The notes under the pieces: generated by a model
What the model saw: the letters and a program-made list of their open reading frames with translations, nothing else
Told to the model about the DNA's origin: nothing
Databases searched by the model: none
Assembly (NCBI RefSeq): GCF_001425025.1
Contig: NZ_LMDE01000011.1
Location: 415,324 to 479,323, forward strand
Length of the DNA stretch: 64,000 bases
Source of the DNA: Nocardioides sp. Root122
GTDB lineage: Bacteria; Actinomycetota; Actinomycetes; Propionibacteriales; Nocardioidaceae
Direction of reading: 5' to 3'
Part shown: positions 8,629-18,542 of the stretch, piece by piece
Layout of the letters: the number at the start of each line of letters is the position of its first letter
Position numbering within the stretch: position 1 is the first letter of the stretch
Program-made: the position numbers and the translations under genes

Positions 8629-9761
8629 TCAGGCGGTGACCCAGGCCCCCGCGCGCATCACCCGGACCACCTCGAGGCGGTCGTCGAGCACCACGAGGTC
8701 GGCGCGGCGGCCGGCCTCGAGGGCGCCGACGTCGCTCAGGCCCCAGGCCCGCGCGGGCGCGGTGCTGGCGGCGTGGACGACGTCGAGCAGCGGCAGGCCT
8801 GCCTCGCGTGCGGCGAAGCGGACGGCGGCTGCCATGGTGAGCGTGGAGCCCGCGATCGCGCCGGTGCCGTGGCCGTCGGCCAGGCGGGCCACGCCCTCGC
8901 GGACCTCGACCTCCATCGGCCCGAGGCGGTAGTCGCCGTCGGGTGCTCCGGCCGCGGCCATGGCGTCGGTGACGAGCAGGCAGCGTCCGGGTTTGGCGGC
9001 GAAGACCGTGCGCAGCACCGCGGGGTGCAGGTGCACGCCGTCGGCGATGAGCTCGACGTCGACGGGGGACTCGAGCAGGGCGCCCACCGGGCCCGGGTCG
9101 CGGTGGTGGAGCGGACGCATCGCGTTGAACAGGTGGGTGCCGAGGCGGGAGCCCGCGTCGATCGCGGCGCGCGCCTCGTCGTAGGTCGCGTCGGTGTGCC
9201 CGATCGCGGCGACGACGCCGCGGTCGGCCAGGAGGCGGACGGCGTCGATGCCACCGGCGAGCTCGGGGGCGAGGGTGACCATCCGGACCGCGCCGTCGCC
9301 GGCGCCGAGGAGCGCCTCGACCGAGGCGCGGTCGGGCGCGGCGAGCGAGCCGGGCTGGTGCGCGCCCGAGCGCCGCGGGCTCAGCCACGGCCCCTCGAGG
9401 TGTACGCCGGCGAGCCGGCCGTCCTGGGTGAGCAGGGCCAGCTCACGCACGGCGTCGACCATCCGCTGCGGGGTGTCGGTGACCAGGCTGGCCGCCATCG
9501 TCGTGGTGCCGTGCGCGAGGTGGGTGTCGGCCACGACCGCGGCGGCGTCCGCCGTACCGGTGTCGAACGACGCGCCACCGCCACCGTGCACGTGGAGGTC
9601 GACGAACCCCGGCGCGAGGGTGGCGGCCCCGAGGGCGAGGTCGGGCGTGCGCGGGGGTGCGCCCTCGCCGACCTCGCTGATGCGGTCGCCGTCCAGGAGC
9701 AGCCACCCCGGCGCGAGGATCCGCGCCGGGGTGACCACCTGGTCAGCAGTGAGGAGCACCG

Positions 9762-9765
<4 letters not shown>
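8629..9765 (-). CDS. nagA: N-acetylglucosamine-6-phosphate deacetylase
   Basis: A 378-aa amidohydrolase that removes acetate from GlcNAc-6-P. It shows the metal motif GFVDLHVHGG (H58, H60), HLEGPW, IGHTDATYDEA, GTHLFNAM and the catalytic aspartate in LLVTDAMAAAGAPDG (near 265). It is the last gene of gntR-EIIC-nagA, and its GTG start overlaps the EIIC stop as GTGA, implying translational coupling. It acts on the GlcNAc-6-P delivered by the PTS. Confidence 0.93.
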
Positions 9766-11017
<1,252 letters not shown>

Positions 11018-11021
<4 letters not shown>

Positions 11022-11824
11022 GATGGATCCCTTCTGGTGGTGCTGGAGGTGGTGCGGTTGCGGGTGGATGCGGTCGGGGTTGCGTCGGGTGAGGCTGGGG
11101 GAGGCGTGGCCCCGAGGGTCATGTGGACCTGGTAGCGGTCGCCGCGGTAGCGCGAGACGACGTGCTCCAGGGGGCGCCCCCCGGCGCTGGACACGCGGCG
11201 GAAGACGAGCAGCGGTGTGTGCACCGGGGCCTCGAGCCGGCGCGCCATCGCGCCCTCCGCCGCCTCGCCCCACAGGGTCTGCTCGGCGGCGTCGATGGCG
11301 AGGCCGTAGCGCACGTCGAAGAGCGTGTAGAGGGACCCGGAGAGATCCTCGGCATCGAGGCCGGGCAGCAGCGAGGTGGGGTACCACCCCTGCTCGAGGG
11401 CCATCGGCTGGCCGTCGGCGAGCCGGATCCGGTCGATGCGCCAGGCGGTGCCGCGGGCGCCGAGGCGCAACGTCGAGGCGACCTGTGCCGGCGGACGCTC
11501 CTCGTCGACGCGCAGCAGCCGGGTCGAGGGGGTCAGCCCGCGCCGGAGCATGTCCTGGGAGAACGACGCCAGGTGCAGCCGGCTCTCGACGCGCGGGCGG
11601 GCGACGAAGGTGCCCTTGCCCTGGATGCGGTGCAGCAGGCCGCCGGCGACCAGGTTGTCGATGGCCTTGCGGACCGTGGCGCGCGAGACGTCGTACGTCG
11701 TCATCAGCTCGCGCTCGGAGGGGATCGCGACGTCGGGTCCCAGCTCGCGCACCGCGAGCTCGGCCAGCACGTCGCTGAGCTGCGCGTGCTTGGGCCGGGG
11801 GCCGTCGTCGATCCTGCGGGGCAT
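11018..11824 (-). CDS. GntR/HutC-family regulator (DasR/NagR-like)
   Basis: A 268-aa regulator. The N-terminal winged helix (about 12-78) includes IPSERELMTTYDVSRATVRKAIDNLVAGGLLHRIQGKGTFVA, followed by a UTRA effector domain (about 95-245). The family binds GlcN-6-P or GlcNAc-6-P and represses GlcNAc genes. It heads the gntR-EIIC-nagA operon and faces the SIS-EIIB-EIIA operon across a palindromic operator. AGAGGTG precedes the ATG. It very likely autoregulates. Confidence 0.88.
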
Positions 11825-11851
11825 CGGCACCTCTCGACGTCGGCGGAATTG

Positions 11852-11877
11852 ATTGGTACGGTCTGGTACGTACCAGT
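11852..11877. promoter_or_regulatory. DasR/NagR-type operator in the divergent GlcNAc promoter
   Basis: A perfect 14-bp palindrome CTGGTACGTACCAG (11863-11876) is flanked by a further half-site TTGGTAC (11853-11859). Read on the minus strand it resembles the Streptomyces dre consensus ACTGGTCTAGACCACT, keeping ACTGGT and ACCA. It lies between gntR (start 11824) and the SIS gene (start 11920), where it can control both operons. Confidence 0.75.
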
Positions 11878-11919
11878 TGGGAGCATGAACCCAGCGCGCC
11901 GACCTTGTCAAGGACCGCG

Positions 11920-12984
11920 ATGTCGACCACAGCCCAGCCCCCGGCCCGGACGCAGATGGCGTCCGAGATCGCCGAGCAGCCCGCCGCCGCCCGGCGCACC
12001 CTCGACCACCTGCGACCCGAGCGCGAGCGCCTGCGCGCCCTGTTCCAGGGCCGTCGCCGCGTGCTGCTCGTCGCCCGCGGGTCGAGCGACAACGCCGCCA
12101 TCTACGCCCGCTACCTCCTCGAGGTGTCCGCCGGCGTGCCGGCCGCACTGGCCGCGCCGAGCGTGGCGACCCACTACCGCGCACGCCTCGACCTCGACGA
12201 CACGCTGGTCGTCTCCGTGTCGCAGTCGGGCTCGACCGCGGAGATCGTGGAGACCCAGGAGTGGGCCCGGGCGTGCGGGGCGGCCACGGTGTCGGTCTCG
12301 AACGTCGCCGACTCGCCGCTCGCGGCGGCAGCCGACCTCGCGCTCACCACGCAGGCCGGTCCCGAGGTGGCGGTGCCTGCCACGAAGACGTACCTCACCC
12401 AGATGGTCGCGCTGGGCGTGCTCGCCGACGCGCTGGGGCCCGCTGACTCGGGCATCGCCGCCGACCTCGGCCGCGTGCCCGACGCGGTGGACGGACTGCT
12501 CGGCCAGGACGTCGAGCCGGCCGCCGAGGCGCTCGCGGGCGTGGAGCGCGTCATCGTCTCCGGGCGCGGGTTCCTCCTCGGCACCGCGCTCGAGACAGCG
12601 CTCAAGATGGAGGAGACGTGCCTGCGCCCGGTGCGCGGCTACTCCTACGCCGACCTGCGCCACGGACCGATCTCCGTGGTCGGCGATGGCGTGCTCGCGG
12701 TCCTCGTGGCCGCCGCCCACGGGCCGCTCGCCGAGCCGATGGCCGAGCTCGCCGACGACCTCCGCGCACGCGGCGCGCGGGTGCTCGGGCTCGGGGGCAC
12801 GCCGGCGTTCGGCGAGCGCTGCGACGTGCACCTCGCCGGTCCGGACCTGCCGGAGACCGTGGAGCCTGTTGCGAGCATCGTCCCGGCACAGATGATGATC
12901 GAGCGACTGGCACTCCGGCTCGGGCTGGACCCCGACAACCCGCGCGGCCTCAACAAGGTCACGCAGACCGACGTCGGTCGCTGA
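11920..12984 (+). CDS. SIS-domain glucosamine-6-phosphate deaminase/isomerase-like protein
   Basis: A 354-aa protein with two SIS sugar-phosphate domains: VARGSSDNAAIYARYLLE near 51-68, VVSVSQSGSTAEIVE near 98-112, and the second domain with SGRGFLLGTALETALKMEET near 211-230. It resembles the isomerase half of GlmS, AgaS and NagB-II enzymes. In a GlcNAc operon it probably converts GlcN-6-P to fructose-6-P, replacing classical NagB, which is absent here. CAAGGA lies about 7 nt before the chosen ATG. Confidence 0.83.
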   Translation: MSTTAQPPARTQMASEIAEQPAAARRTLDHLRPERERLRALFQGRRRVLLVARGSSDNAAIYARYLLEVSAGVPAALAAPSVATHYRARLDLDDTLVVSVSQSGSTAEIVETQEWARACGAATVSVSNVADSPLAAAADLALTTQAGPEVAVPATKTYLTQMVALGVLADALGPADSGIAADLGRVPDAVDGLLGQDVEPAAEALAGVERVIVSGRGFLLGTALETALKMEETCLRPVRGYSYADLRHGPISVVGDGVLAVLVAAAHGPLAEPMAELADDLRARGARVLGLGGTPAFGERCDVHLAGPDLPETVEPVASIVPAQMMIERLALRLGLDPDNPRGLNKVTQTDVGR

Positions 12985-13037
12985 TCCCCAGCCCGGCACC
13001 ACCGACCCACCCCGACCCACAAACGAGAGGAACCACC

Positions 13038-13271
13038 ATGAGCAGCAAGGCCGAGCAGATCCTCGCCGGCCTCGGCGGCGCGGACAACGTCGTCGAGATC
13101 GAGGCTTGCATCACCCGTCTCCGCACCGAGGTCAAGGACGGCTCCCTCGTGGACCAGGCCGCCCTCAAGGCCGCCGGCGCGCACGGTGTGATGGCGAGCG
13201 GCACGGTCGTCCAGGTCGTCGTCGGGCCCGAGGCGGACAACCTCGCCGACGACATCGAGGACCTGATGTGA
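13038..13271 (+). CDS. PTS glucose/GlcNAc-type EIIB component
   Basis: A 77-aa stand-alone IIB domain. The phosphorylated cysteine is C24 in IEACITRLR, and the fold ends GTVVQVVVGPEADNLADDIE. It passes phosphate from EIIA (next gene) to sugar bound by the EIIC at 9762. GAGAGG precedes the ATG, and the stop overlaps the EIIA start as GTGA. Confidence 0.92.
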   Translation: MSSKAEQILAGLGGADNVVEIEACITRLRTEVKDGSLVDQAALKAAGAHGVMASGTVVQVVVGPEADNLADDIEDLM

Positions 13272-13750
13272 CCCCTCCTCCCGTCCCCGTCCTCGCCCCC
13301 TGTCCCGGTCGCGTCATCGCGATGACCGATGTGCCGGACCCCGTCTTCGCCGAGGAGATGGTCGGCCCCGGCGTGGCCATCGAGCCCGGCATCGAGCCCG
13401 ACGGCGGTGCCACCACGGTGCTCTCGCCGATCGCGGGCACCGTGGTGAAGGTGATGCCGCACGCCTTCGTCGTCCTCGGCGAGGGGGTCGGCGTGCTCGT
13501 GCACCTCGGCATCAACACCGTCCGCCTCGGCGGCGCGGGCTTCGAGGTGCTGACGACGCAGGGCGCCCAGGTCGCTGCCGGCGACGCGATGGTGCGGTGG
13601 GACCCGTCCAGCATCCCCACCTCGCACGACGGGCACGAGCTCTCGACCGTGGTGCCGATCGTCGTGATGGACGCGCCGAAGGGCTCGGTCGCCAGCGACG
13701 CCGTCGGCGGCTCGGTCGCGGCCGGCGACCTGCTCTTCACCACCTCGTGA
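13268..13750 (+). CDS. PTS glucose-type EIIA component
   Basis: A 160-aa Crr-type EIIA. The phospho-acceptor is H79 in VLVHLGINTV, with partner H65 in MPHAFVVLG; the SPIAGTVVKV turn is typical. It receives phosphate from HPr, which is not encoded here, and gives it to EIIB. It is coupled to both neighbours by GTGA overlaps. In some bacteria EIIA also signals sugar status, which cannot be judged here. Confidence 0.92.
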   Translation: MTPPPVPVLAPCPGRVIAMTDVPDPVFAEEMVGPGVAIEPGIEPDGGATTVLSPIAGTVVKVMPHAFVVLGEGVGVLVHLGINTVRLGGAGFEVLTTQGAQVAAGDAMVRWDPSSIPTSHDGHELSTVVPIVVMDAPKGSVASDAVGGSVAAGDLLFTTS

Positions 13751-14397
13751 CGACCGCCCGCCGACCCGGAGCCCTCCTGCTCGACCTCGACGGGACCCTC
13801 GTCGACTCCGAGCCGCTGCACCGCCGCGGCTACGAGGCGTACTTCGCCCACCAGGGGTGGGACGTGCCCGACCTGACGATCTTCACGGGTCGCCGGGCCG
13901 AGGACGTCTTCGCGACCGAGCCGGGGCCGTGGGCCGGCCTGGACCCGATGGCCGTGCTCGAGGGGGTGCTGCGCCACGTCCCCGACGAGGCCGCCGCGGC
14001 GCTCCCCGGCGCCCGCGAGCTGATCGAGGCCGCGCGCGACCGCGGCACTCCTGTCGCGATCGTCACCTCCGCCGGCCCGGCGTGGGTCGAGCGCTCCCTC
14101 GTCGAGTCACTGGGCCTGTCACTGACGAGCGTCGACGTGGTCGTCACCGCGCGCGACGTGGTGGACGGCAAGCCACATCCGGCAGGCTTCGCGCTGGCCT
14201 GCGAGCGGCTGGGAGCCGACCCGGCCCTGGCGGTCGCAGCCGAGGACTCGCCGGCCGGCGTGCGCGCCGCCATCGGTGCCGGCGTGCGCCACGTGCACGG
14301 GATCGCCACCACCCACGCCCGCTCGGTGCTGGTGGACGCGGGTGCTGTCGAGGTGCACGACGACCTCCGCCCGCTGCTGACGCTGCTCGAGGGCTAG
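13747..14397 (+). CDS. HAD-superfamily sugar-phosphatase-like hydrolase
   Basis: A 216-aa HAD hydrolase with motif I LLLDLDGTLVDSEPLH (D13, D15), motif II VAIVTSAG, the lysine of DGKPHPAGF, and the motif IV-like AAEDSPAGVRAA. The class I cap resembles phosphoglycolate phosphatase/beta-phosphoglucomutase relatives. Placement at the end of the PTS operon (GTGA overlap with EIIA) suggests it clears a sugar phosphate. Its TAG stop overlaps the convergent stop of the phospholipase D-like gene at CTAG. Confidence 0.82.
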   Translation: MTTARRPGALLLDLDGTLVDSEPLHRRGYEAYFAHQGWDVPDLTIFTGRRAEDVFATEPGPWAGLDPMAVLEGVLRHVPDEAAAALPGARELIEAARDRGTPVAIVTSAGPAWVERSLVESLGLSLTSVDVVVTARDVVDGKPHPAGFALACERLGADPALAVAAEDSPAGVRAAIGAGVRHVHGIATTHARSVLVDAGAVEVHDDLRPLLTLLEG

Positions 14398-15554
14398 GCG
14401 CGGGGCGTCCACGGCTCGCTGTGGGCGATGATCCGCTCGACCTCGGCCTTCATGTGCCGGGCGATGTCCCCGCCGGGGTCGTGCGCCACCTCGATGCCCT
14501 CCACCTCGTCATGGACCGAGCCGACGACGAAGATGTTCTCGTCGTTGTACTCGTTGGCCGGCGCGGTGTAGTTGAAGCTGCCGGCGACCACGACCTGCTC
14601 GTCGATGACCATCAGCTTGTGGTGCAGCTTGCGCAGGTGGGCGAACGGGCCGTCACGGCGTGGCACGAAGAGCTCGATGTTCTCGTGCACGAGCCAGGGC
14701 GGTGCGGCCCAGTCGTGCGCGGCCTGGCCGCGGTCGAGCACGCCGCGGATCTTCATCCCGCCCCGTGCCAGCGCCAGCATCGCGTCGTCGATGCCCGAGG
14801 AGCCCGCGAAGGTGAAGATCGCGAAGGTGATCTCCTCGGTCCCCTTGAGCATCTGCTTCATGATCTCCAGCTCGGGGGTGTGGTCCGGCGCGAACAGCAC
14901 CTTCACCGGCACCCCGGCCAGGTCGTAGGTCTTGGGCACGTCGCCGTGCAGGCCCCGGCCGAAGGAGCCGCGACGCAGCTGCTCGACCTCGGTGGCGTAC
15001 TGCCGGCACACGAAGGCGTTGCGGAAGACGAAGACGTGGTTGAGGTTCTGGTGGCAGTCGGTGACGGTGAAGTTCGCCGACCCGGACAGCAGCGCCGACG
15101 TCGGCGTCGCTGTGCCCTCGTAGTCGCGCAGCACGAACTTCTGGTGGAAGATCCTCGGGTTGTAGTCGCCGCGCACCTGCACGTCGGAGCGCAGCAGCGC
15201 CGCCAGGATGCGCCGGTTCTCGGCGAGCTCGGTCTCGTCGTCGCCCCACTGCACCCGTCGCAGCGCGTCCTCCGGGGTCTCGCCCGGACGTGGGACCGGG
15301 AGGGTCGGCGGGGTGCCGGACAGCGGCGAGCGCAGGTAGTCCTGCTCGAGGAACAGCTCGACCTTCACGCCCCGCCAGCTCGCGTCGAGCAGCGCCTGCG
15401 CGATCACCGGGTTGTCCAGCTCCTGCACCGCGACGGCGAGCGTCGAGCGCGCCCCCGCGATGAACTCGCCGATCACCGTCTCGAGGTCGTCGGCCGCGCC
15501 GAGCTCCGTCGGCCCGACGAAGGCCTCGATCTTGCCGCTCGCGAAGACGGTCAT
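14394..15554 (-). CDS. phospholipase D-like (HKD) domain protein
   Basis: A 386-aa protein with two HKD motifs: HQKFVLRD followed by SGSANFT (near 135-160), and HHKLMVID followed by AGSFNYT (near 308-325). Together they form one PLD active site. No signal peptide is visible, so it may be cytoplasmic, acting on phospholipid or nucleic acid. The ATG overlaps the upstream yihY stop as ATGA. The wider open frame upstream is only shadow of yihY. Confidence 0.83.
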   Translation of the reverse strand: MTVFASGKIEAFVGPTELGAADDLETVIGEFIAGARSTLAVAVQELDNPVIAQALLDASWRGVKVELFLEQDYLRSPLSGTPPTLPVPRPGETPEDALRRVQWGDDETELAENRRILAALLRSDVQVRGDYNPRIFHQKFVLRDYEGTATPTSALLSGSANFTVTDCHQNLNHVFVFRNAFVCRQYATEVEQLRRGSFGRGLHGDVPKTYDLAGVPVKVLFAPDHTPELEIMKQMLKGTEEITFAIFTFAGSSGIDDAMLALARGGMKIRGVLDRGQAAHDWAAPPWLVHENIELFVPRRDGPFAHLRKLHHKLMVIDEQVVVAGSFNYTAPANEYNDENIFVVGSVHDEVEGIEVAHDPGGDIARHMKAEVERIIAHSEPWTPRA

Positions 15555-16555
15555 GACATCGCATTGTCCTCCGACGGACGGTCGCCGACCGTCCGGGCGT
15601 GCGGCCGGCCCGGATCGTCGAGCGCGGGCGCCGACTCGCCGGCGCGCAACGCCTCGAGCTGCGCGCACACCGCGGTGCCGTAGAAGAAGGCGATCGACGA
15701 CAGCAGCGCCCACAGCAGCAGGGCGAACACGCCGGCGAGCGGGCCGTACACGCTGCCGAAGGACCCGCTCAGCGAGACGTACGTCGCCAGGCCGACCGTC
15801 GCGAGCGCGCTCAGCAGGACCGCGATGCCGGACCCCAGCGCGAGCCAGGACAGTGCCGGCTGCCGCCGCCGCGGCGCGTGGTCGAAGAGCACGGCGATGG
15901 TGAGCACGAGCAGTGCCAGCCCGCCGGGCCAGCGCAGGACCTCCCAGGTGTCGACCGCCCGGTCCGACCAGCCGTAGCTGTCCGCCATCGCCTCGCCGAA
16001 GGCGCCGCCGCCGACGATCATCAGGAAGCCGATGCCGACGGGCGCCGCCAGGACGGCGGTCAGGACCGCGGCCCGGCCGTACTTCGCAAGCGCCTTGCGG
16101 TCGCGCCGGATGCCGTAGATGCGGTTGGCTCCGCGCTCGACCTGCGCCATGGCGGTGGTCATCGAGACGAGCGCGAAGGCGAGACCGAACACCAGCGCGA
16201 CCTCGCCCGCGACCTCTGCCTCGTCGGACTTCTCGACCGCGGTCGTGAGCGCGTCGCTGTCGCCGGCGCCGGGGGACAGGGAGTCGACGACGTGCGCGAC
16301 CACGGCCGCCGGGCGCTCCTCGTCGATGTCGGAGGCGAGGCCGGTCAGCGCGAGCAGGAACGGGACGACGGCCAGGCAGGCCTGCAGGGCGAGGGCGCGT
16401 GAGTTCGTGAACCCGTCGCCGTAGCGGAACCGCACGAACGACTCCACCGCGATCGCGCGCAACCCGTGGCGCCGGGCGAGGTGCCAGGCATCGAGCGCGT
16501 CGAGCTCGTCACCGTCCATCTCCGTGGTGACGGGCACGGTCCGGGCAGTCGTCAT
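15551..16555 (-). CDS. YihY/BrkB-family inner membrane protein
   Basis: A 334-aa integral membrane protein with about six helices. Family blocks are NSRALALQACLAVVPFLLAL (near 51-70), FALVSMTTAMAQVERGANRIYGI, and the C-terminal GSFGSVYGPLAGVFALLLWALLSS. Early annotation as ribonuclease BN is considered wrong; function unknown. It starts only 22 nt from the divergent methyltransferase, and the two promoters share a CCTAGG core. Confidence 0.85.
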   Translation of the reverse strand: MTTARTVPVTTEMDGDELDALDAWHLARRHGLRAIAVESFVRFRYGDGFTNSRALALQACLAVVPFLLALTGLASDIDEERPAAVVAHVVDSLSPGAGDSDALTTAVEKSDEAEVAGEVALVFGLAFALVSMTTAMAQVERGANRIYGIRRDRKALAKYGRAAVLTAVLAAPVGIGFLMIVGGGAFGEAMADSYGWSDRAVDTWEVLRWPGGLALLVLTIAVLFDHAPRRRQPALSWLALGSGIAVLLSALATVGLATYVSLSGSFGSVYGPLAGVFALLLWALLSSIAFFYGTAVCAQLEALRAGESAPALDDPGRPHARTVGDRPSEDNAMS

Positions 16556-16561
16556 GGCGGC

Positions 16562-16571
16562 ACCCTAGGCT
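16562..16571. promoter_or_regulatory. overlapping divergent leaderless -10 boxes at CCTAGG
   Basis: TAGGGT on the minus strand (16562-16567) lies 6 nt before ATG 16555. TAGGCT on the plus strand (16566-16571) lies 6 nt before GTG 16578. The two hexamers overlap by two bases, so both promoters cannot be occupied at once. Confidence 0.55.
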
Positions 16572-16577
16572 GACGAG

Positions 16578-17204
16578 GTGTCGGAGCCGACGAGGAACCG
16601 GGAGACGCTCGACTCCTACGAGCAGATCGCGCGCGACTACGCCGAGTCGACCCGGGGCACGCCGAGGGGCGTCGCTGCCGAGGCGCTCGACCGCCTGCTG
16701 GAGCAGCTGCCGGCGGGTGGAACGCTGCTCGAGCTGGGCTCCGGACCCGGCTGGGACGCCGACTTCCTCGAGGAGCACGGGCTGCGGGTGCGTCGTACGG
16801 ACGGCACGCGGTCGTTCTGCGACCTCCAGCGGGCCCGCGGTCGCGCGTGCGACCTGCTGGACGTGACGGTCGACGGGCTGACGACACCGGAATGGCCGGC
16901 GTACGACGGGGTGCTGGCGCTGTTCGTTCTCCAGCACGTCGAGCGCGGGGCCACGCGCGACGTCCTTGCCAGGGCCGGCGCCGCCCTGCGACCCGGCGGT
17001 GCCCTGCTGGTGTCGATGCGCGAGGGCGAGGCCGACGACGAGTCGTGGCAGCTCGGGTCGTCGGGGCGGCGCTACCACGTGACGCGATGGACGCAGCACG
17101 AGTTCGAGGGCCTGCTGGTCGAGGCCGGGCTGACCCCGACCTGGCACGTCCGGCTCGAGGACGACGAGGGCGACTGGCTGCTCGTCCTCGCCACCCTCCG
17201 CTGA
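16578..17204 (+). CDS. class I SAM-dependent methyltransferase
   Basis: A 208-aa methyltransferase with motif I LLELGSGPGWDADFLEEHG (near 52-70), followed by VRRTDGTRSF. The post-motif segment DGVLALFVLQHVER and C-terminal sheet match small Rossmann methyltransferases. Substrate unknown. The stop codon lies inside the first copy of a 31-bp tandem repeat. GTG start chosen from the TAGGCT box. Confidence 0.8.
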   Translation: MSEPTRNRETLDSYEQIARDYAESTRGTPRGVAAEALDRLLEQLPAGGTLLELGSGPGWDADFLEEHGLRVRRTDGTRSFCDLQRARGRACDLLDVTVDGLTTPEWPAYDGVLALFVLQHVERGATRDVLARAGAALRPGGALLVSMREGEADDESWQLGSSGRRYHVTRWTQHEFEGLLVEAGLTPTWHVRLEDDEGDWLLVLATLR

Positions 17205-17279
17205 CCGGGCACTTCGTCCCCGTCCGGACGGCTGACCGGGCACGTCGTCCCCGTCCGGACGGCTGACCGGGCACTTCGT
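17201..17279 (+). repeat. 31-bp tandem repeat, 2.5 copies
   Basis: CTGACCGGGCACTTCGTCCC begins copies at 17201, 17232 and 17263. Copies 1 and 2 are 31 bp and differ by one base (ACTTCG/ACGTCG); copy 3 is the first 17 bp only. The first copy contains the stop of the preceding gene. Inverted relatives lie at 19682-19732. Confidence 0.85.
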
Positions 17280-17302
17280 TGCGCCGAGTCCTTGGGTGAC
17301 GG

Positions 17303-18445
17303 TCAGGCCTCGCGGACTACCGCCTCCAGTGCGGCGACCGCGGCGGAGGCGTCGGGCAGGGCGCGCATCTCCTCGGCCACGGCGCGGCACCGGTCCCTCA
17401 TGACGGCGTCGGCCAGGACCTCGCACGCGGCGCTCGCCACTGCGGCGGGGGAGCAGCCGGCCGCGTCGAGGGTGGAGGCGAGACCCAGCTCGAGCGCGCG
17501 ACCCGCGTTGTGCGGCTGGTCGGCGCCCAGGGGGAGCAGCAGCGACGGCAGGCCGTGGGCCAACGTCGACATCAGGCTGCCCGACCCGGCGTGCGACACG
17601 ACGAGGTCGACCGTGGGGAGCACCTCGGCCTGGGGCACGAATCGCTCGACCCGCACGTGGGGCGGTTGCGGGCCGAGGTCGGCCGGGGCCACCCCGCGTC
17701 CGACCGTCACGAGGACCTCGGCGTCGAGCTCGGCCAACCCAGCCACGAGCCGCTCGAAGAGGTCGCCGGACCCCCTGTTGAAGATGGTGCCGAGGGTGAC
17801 GTAGATCCCGGGCCGCCCCGACCGGCCGGACGCCTCGGGGACGCTCCCGGACCGGTAGTGGAGCGGCTCCAGCGGCAGAGGCGTGTCGGGACTGCGGAAC
17901 GACGGCGCGAAGTCGGACAGCACGAGCCCCGCGGTCAGACGGCTGAGCCCGGGGTCGGGTGCCAGCCCGTGCTCGGCGCGTACGACGTCCAGGCGCGACG
18001 CCACCAGCTCCGGTCGCACCAGCAGGCCGGAGGCGAGGACGAGGTGCGTGGCGACGGGCACGCCGGCCAGCTCGGCCGCGATCGTCGTACCGAGGTCGGT
18101 CTCGTCGCGCAGGACGAGGTCCGGACGGAACTCCCCGATGATCTCCGGCACCGCTCCGGCCATCCGGCGGGCGCCGCGGTCGGCGAAGTTGTCGGCGAAC
18201 TCGACCTCGGTCGCCCGGGCGTCCATCACCTCGAGCGGCTCGCGGGGCTGGCTCGCCGTGGCCGGGTCGTGGTGTGGTCGCGGACTCGTCGCGAAGGCCG
18301 CGAACCCCGCCTCCTCGATCCGCGGGACCAGCCCGCCGGAACCGGCGATCGCCACCTCGTGCCCGGCATCGCGCGCCGCACGGGCCAGGGGGAGGAGCGG
18401 AGCGAGGTGGCCGAGGCCGCCGACGAAGGTCACGAGGAGCCGCAT
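17303..18445 (-). CDS. MGT/UGT-type glycosyltransferase (GT1 family)
   Basis: A 380-aa GT-B glycosyltransferase. The N-terminal acceptor domain begins MRLLVTFVGGLGHLAPLLPLA. The donor-binding signature VVSHAGSGSLMSTLAHGLPSLLLPLGADQPHNAGR (about 285-320) is that of macrolide/flavonoid-type GT1 enzymes. It transfers an NDP-sugar to a small hydrophobic acceptor, which is unknown. No natural-product cluster surrounds it. Confidence 0.86.
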   Translation of the reverse strand: MRLLVTFVGGLGHLAPLLPLARAARDAGHEVAIAGSGGLVPRIEEAGFAAFATSPRPHHDPATASQPREPLEVMDARATEVEFADNFADRGARRMAGAVPEIIGEFRPDLVLRDETDLGTTIAAELAGVPVATHLVLASGLLVRPELVASRLDVVRAEHGLAPDPGLSRLTAGLVLSDFAPSFRSPDTPLPLEPLHYRSGSVPEASGRSGRPGIYVTLGTIFNRGSGDLFERLVAGLAELDAEVLVTVGRGVAPADLGPQPPHVRVERFVPQAEVLPTVDLVVSHAGSGSLMSTLAHGLPSLLLPLGADQPHNAGRALELGLASTLDAAGCSPAAVASAACEVLADAVMRDRCRAVAEEMRALPDASAAVAALEAVVREA

Positions 18446-18454
18446 GGTGGGCTC

Positions 18455-18460
18455 ACCCTA
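18455..18460 (-). promoter_or_regulatory. -10 box (TAGGGT) for the glycosyltransferase
   Basis: Minus-strand TAGGGT lies 9 nt before ATG 18445; the message is leaderless or nearly so. Confidence 0.35.
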
Positions 18461-18542
18461 GTGACCGGGGGTGCCCGACCCCGCCTCCAGCCGGTCGGCG
18501 AGCCCGGTCCCGGGTGTCGGTCGTCCCCGCCAGACTGGGGAC

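Noticed and set aside
17201..17279. CRISPR array
   Set aside because: Only 2.5 directly abutting 31-bp copies, no spacers and no cas genes.
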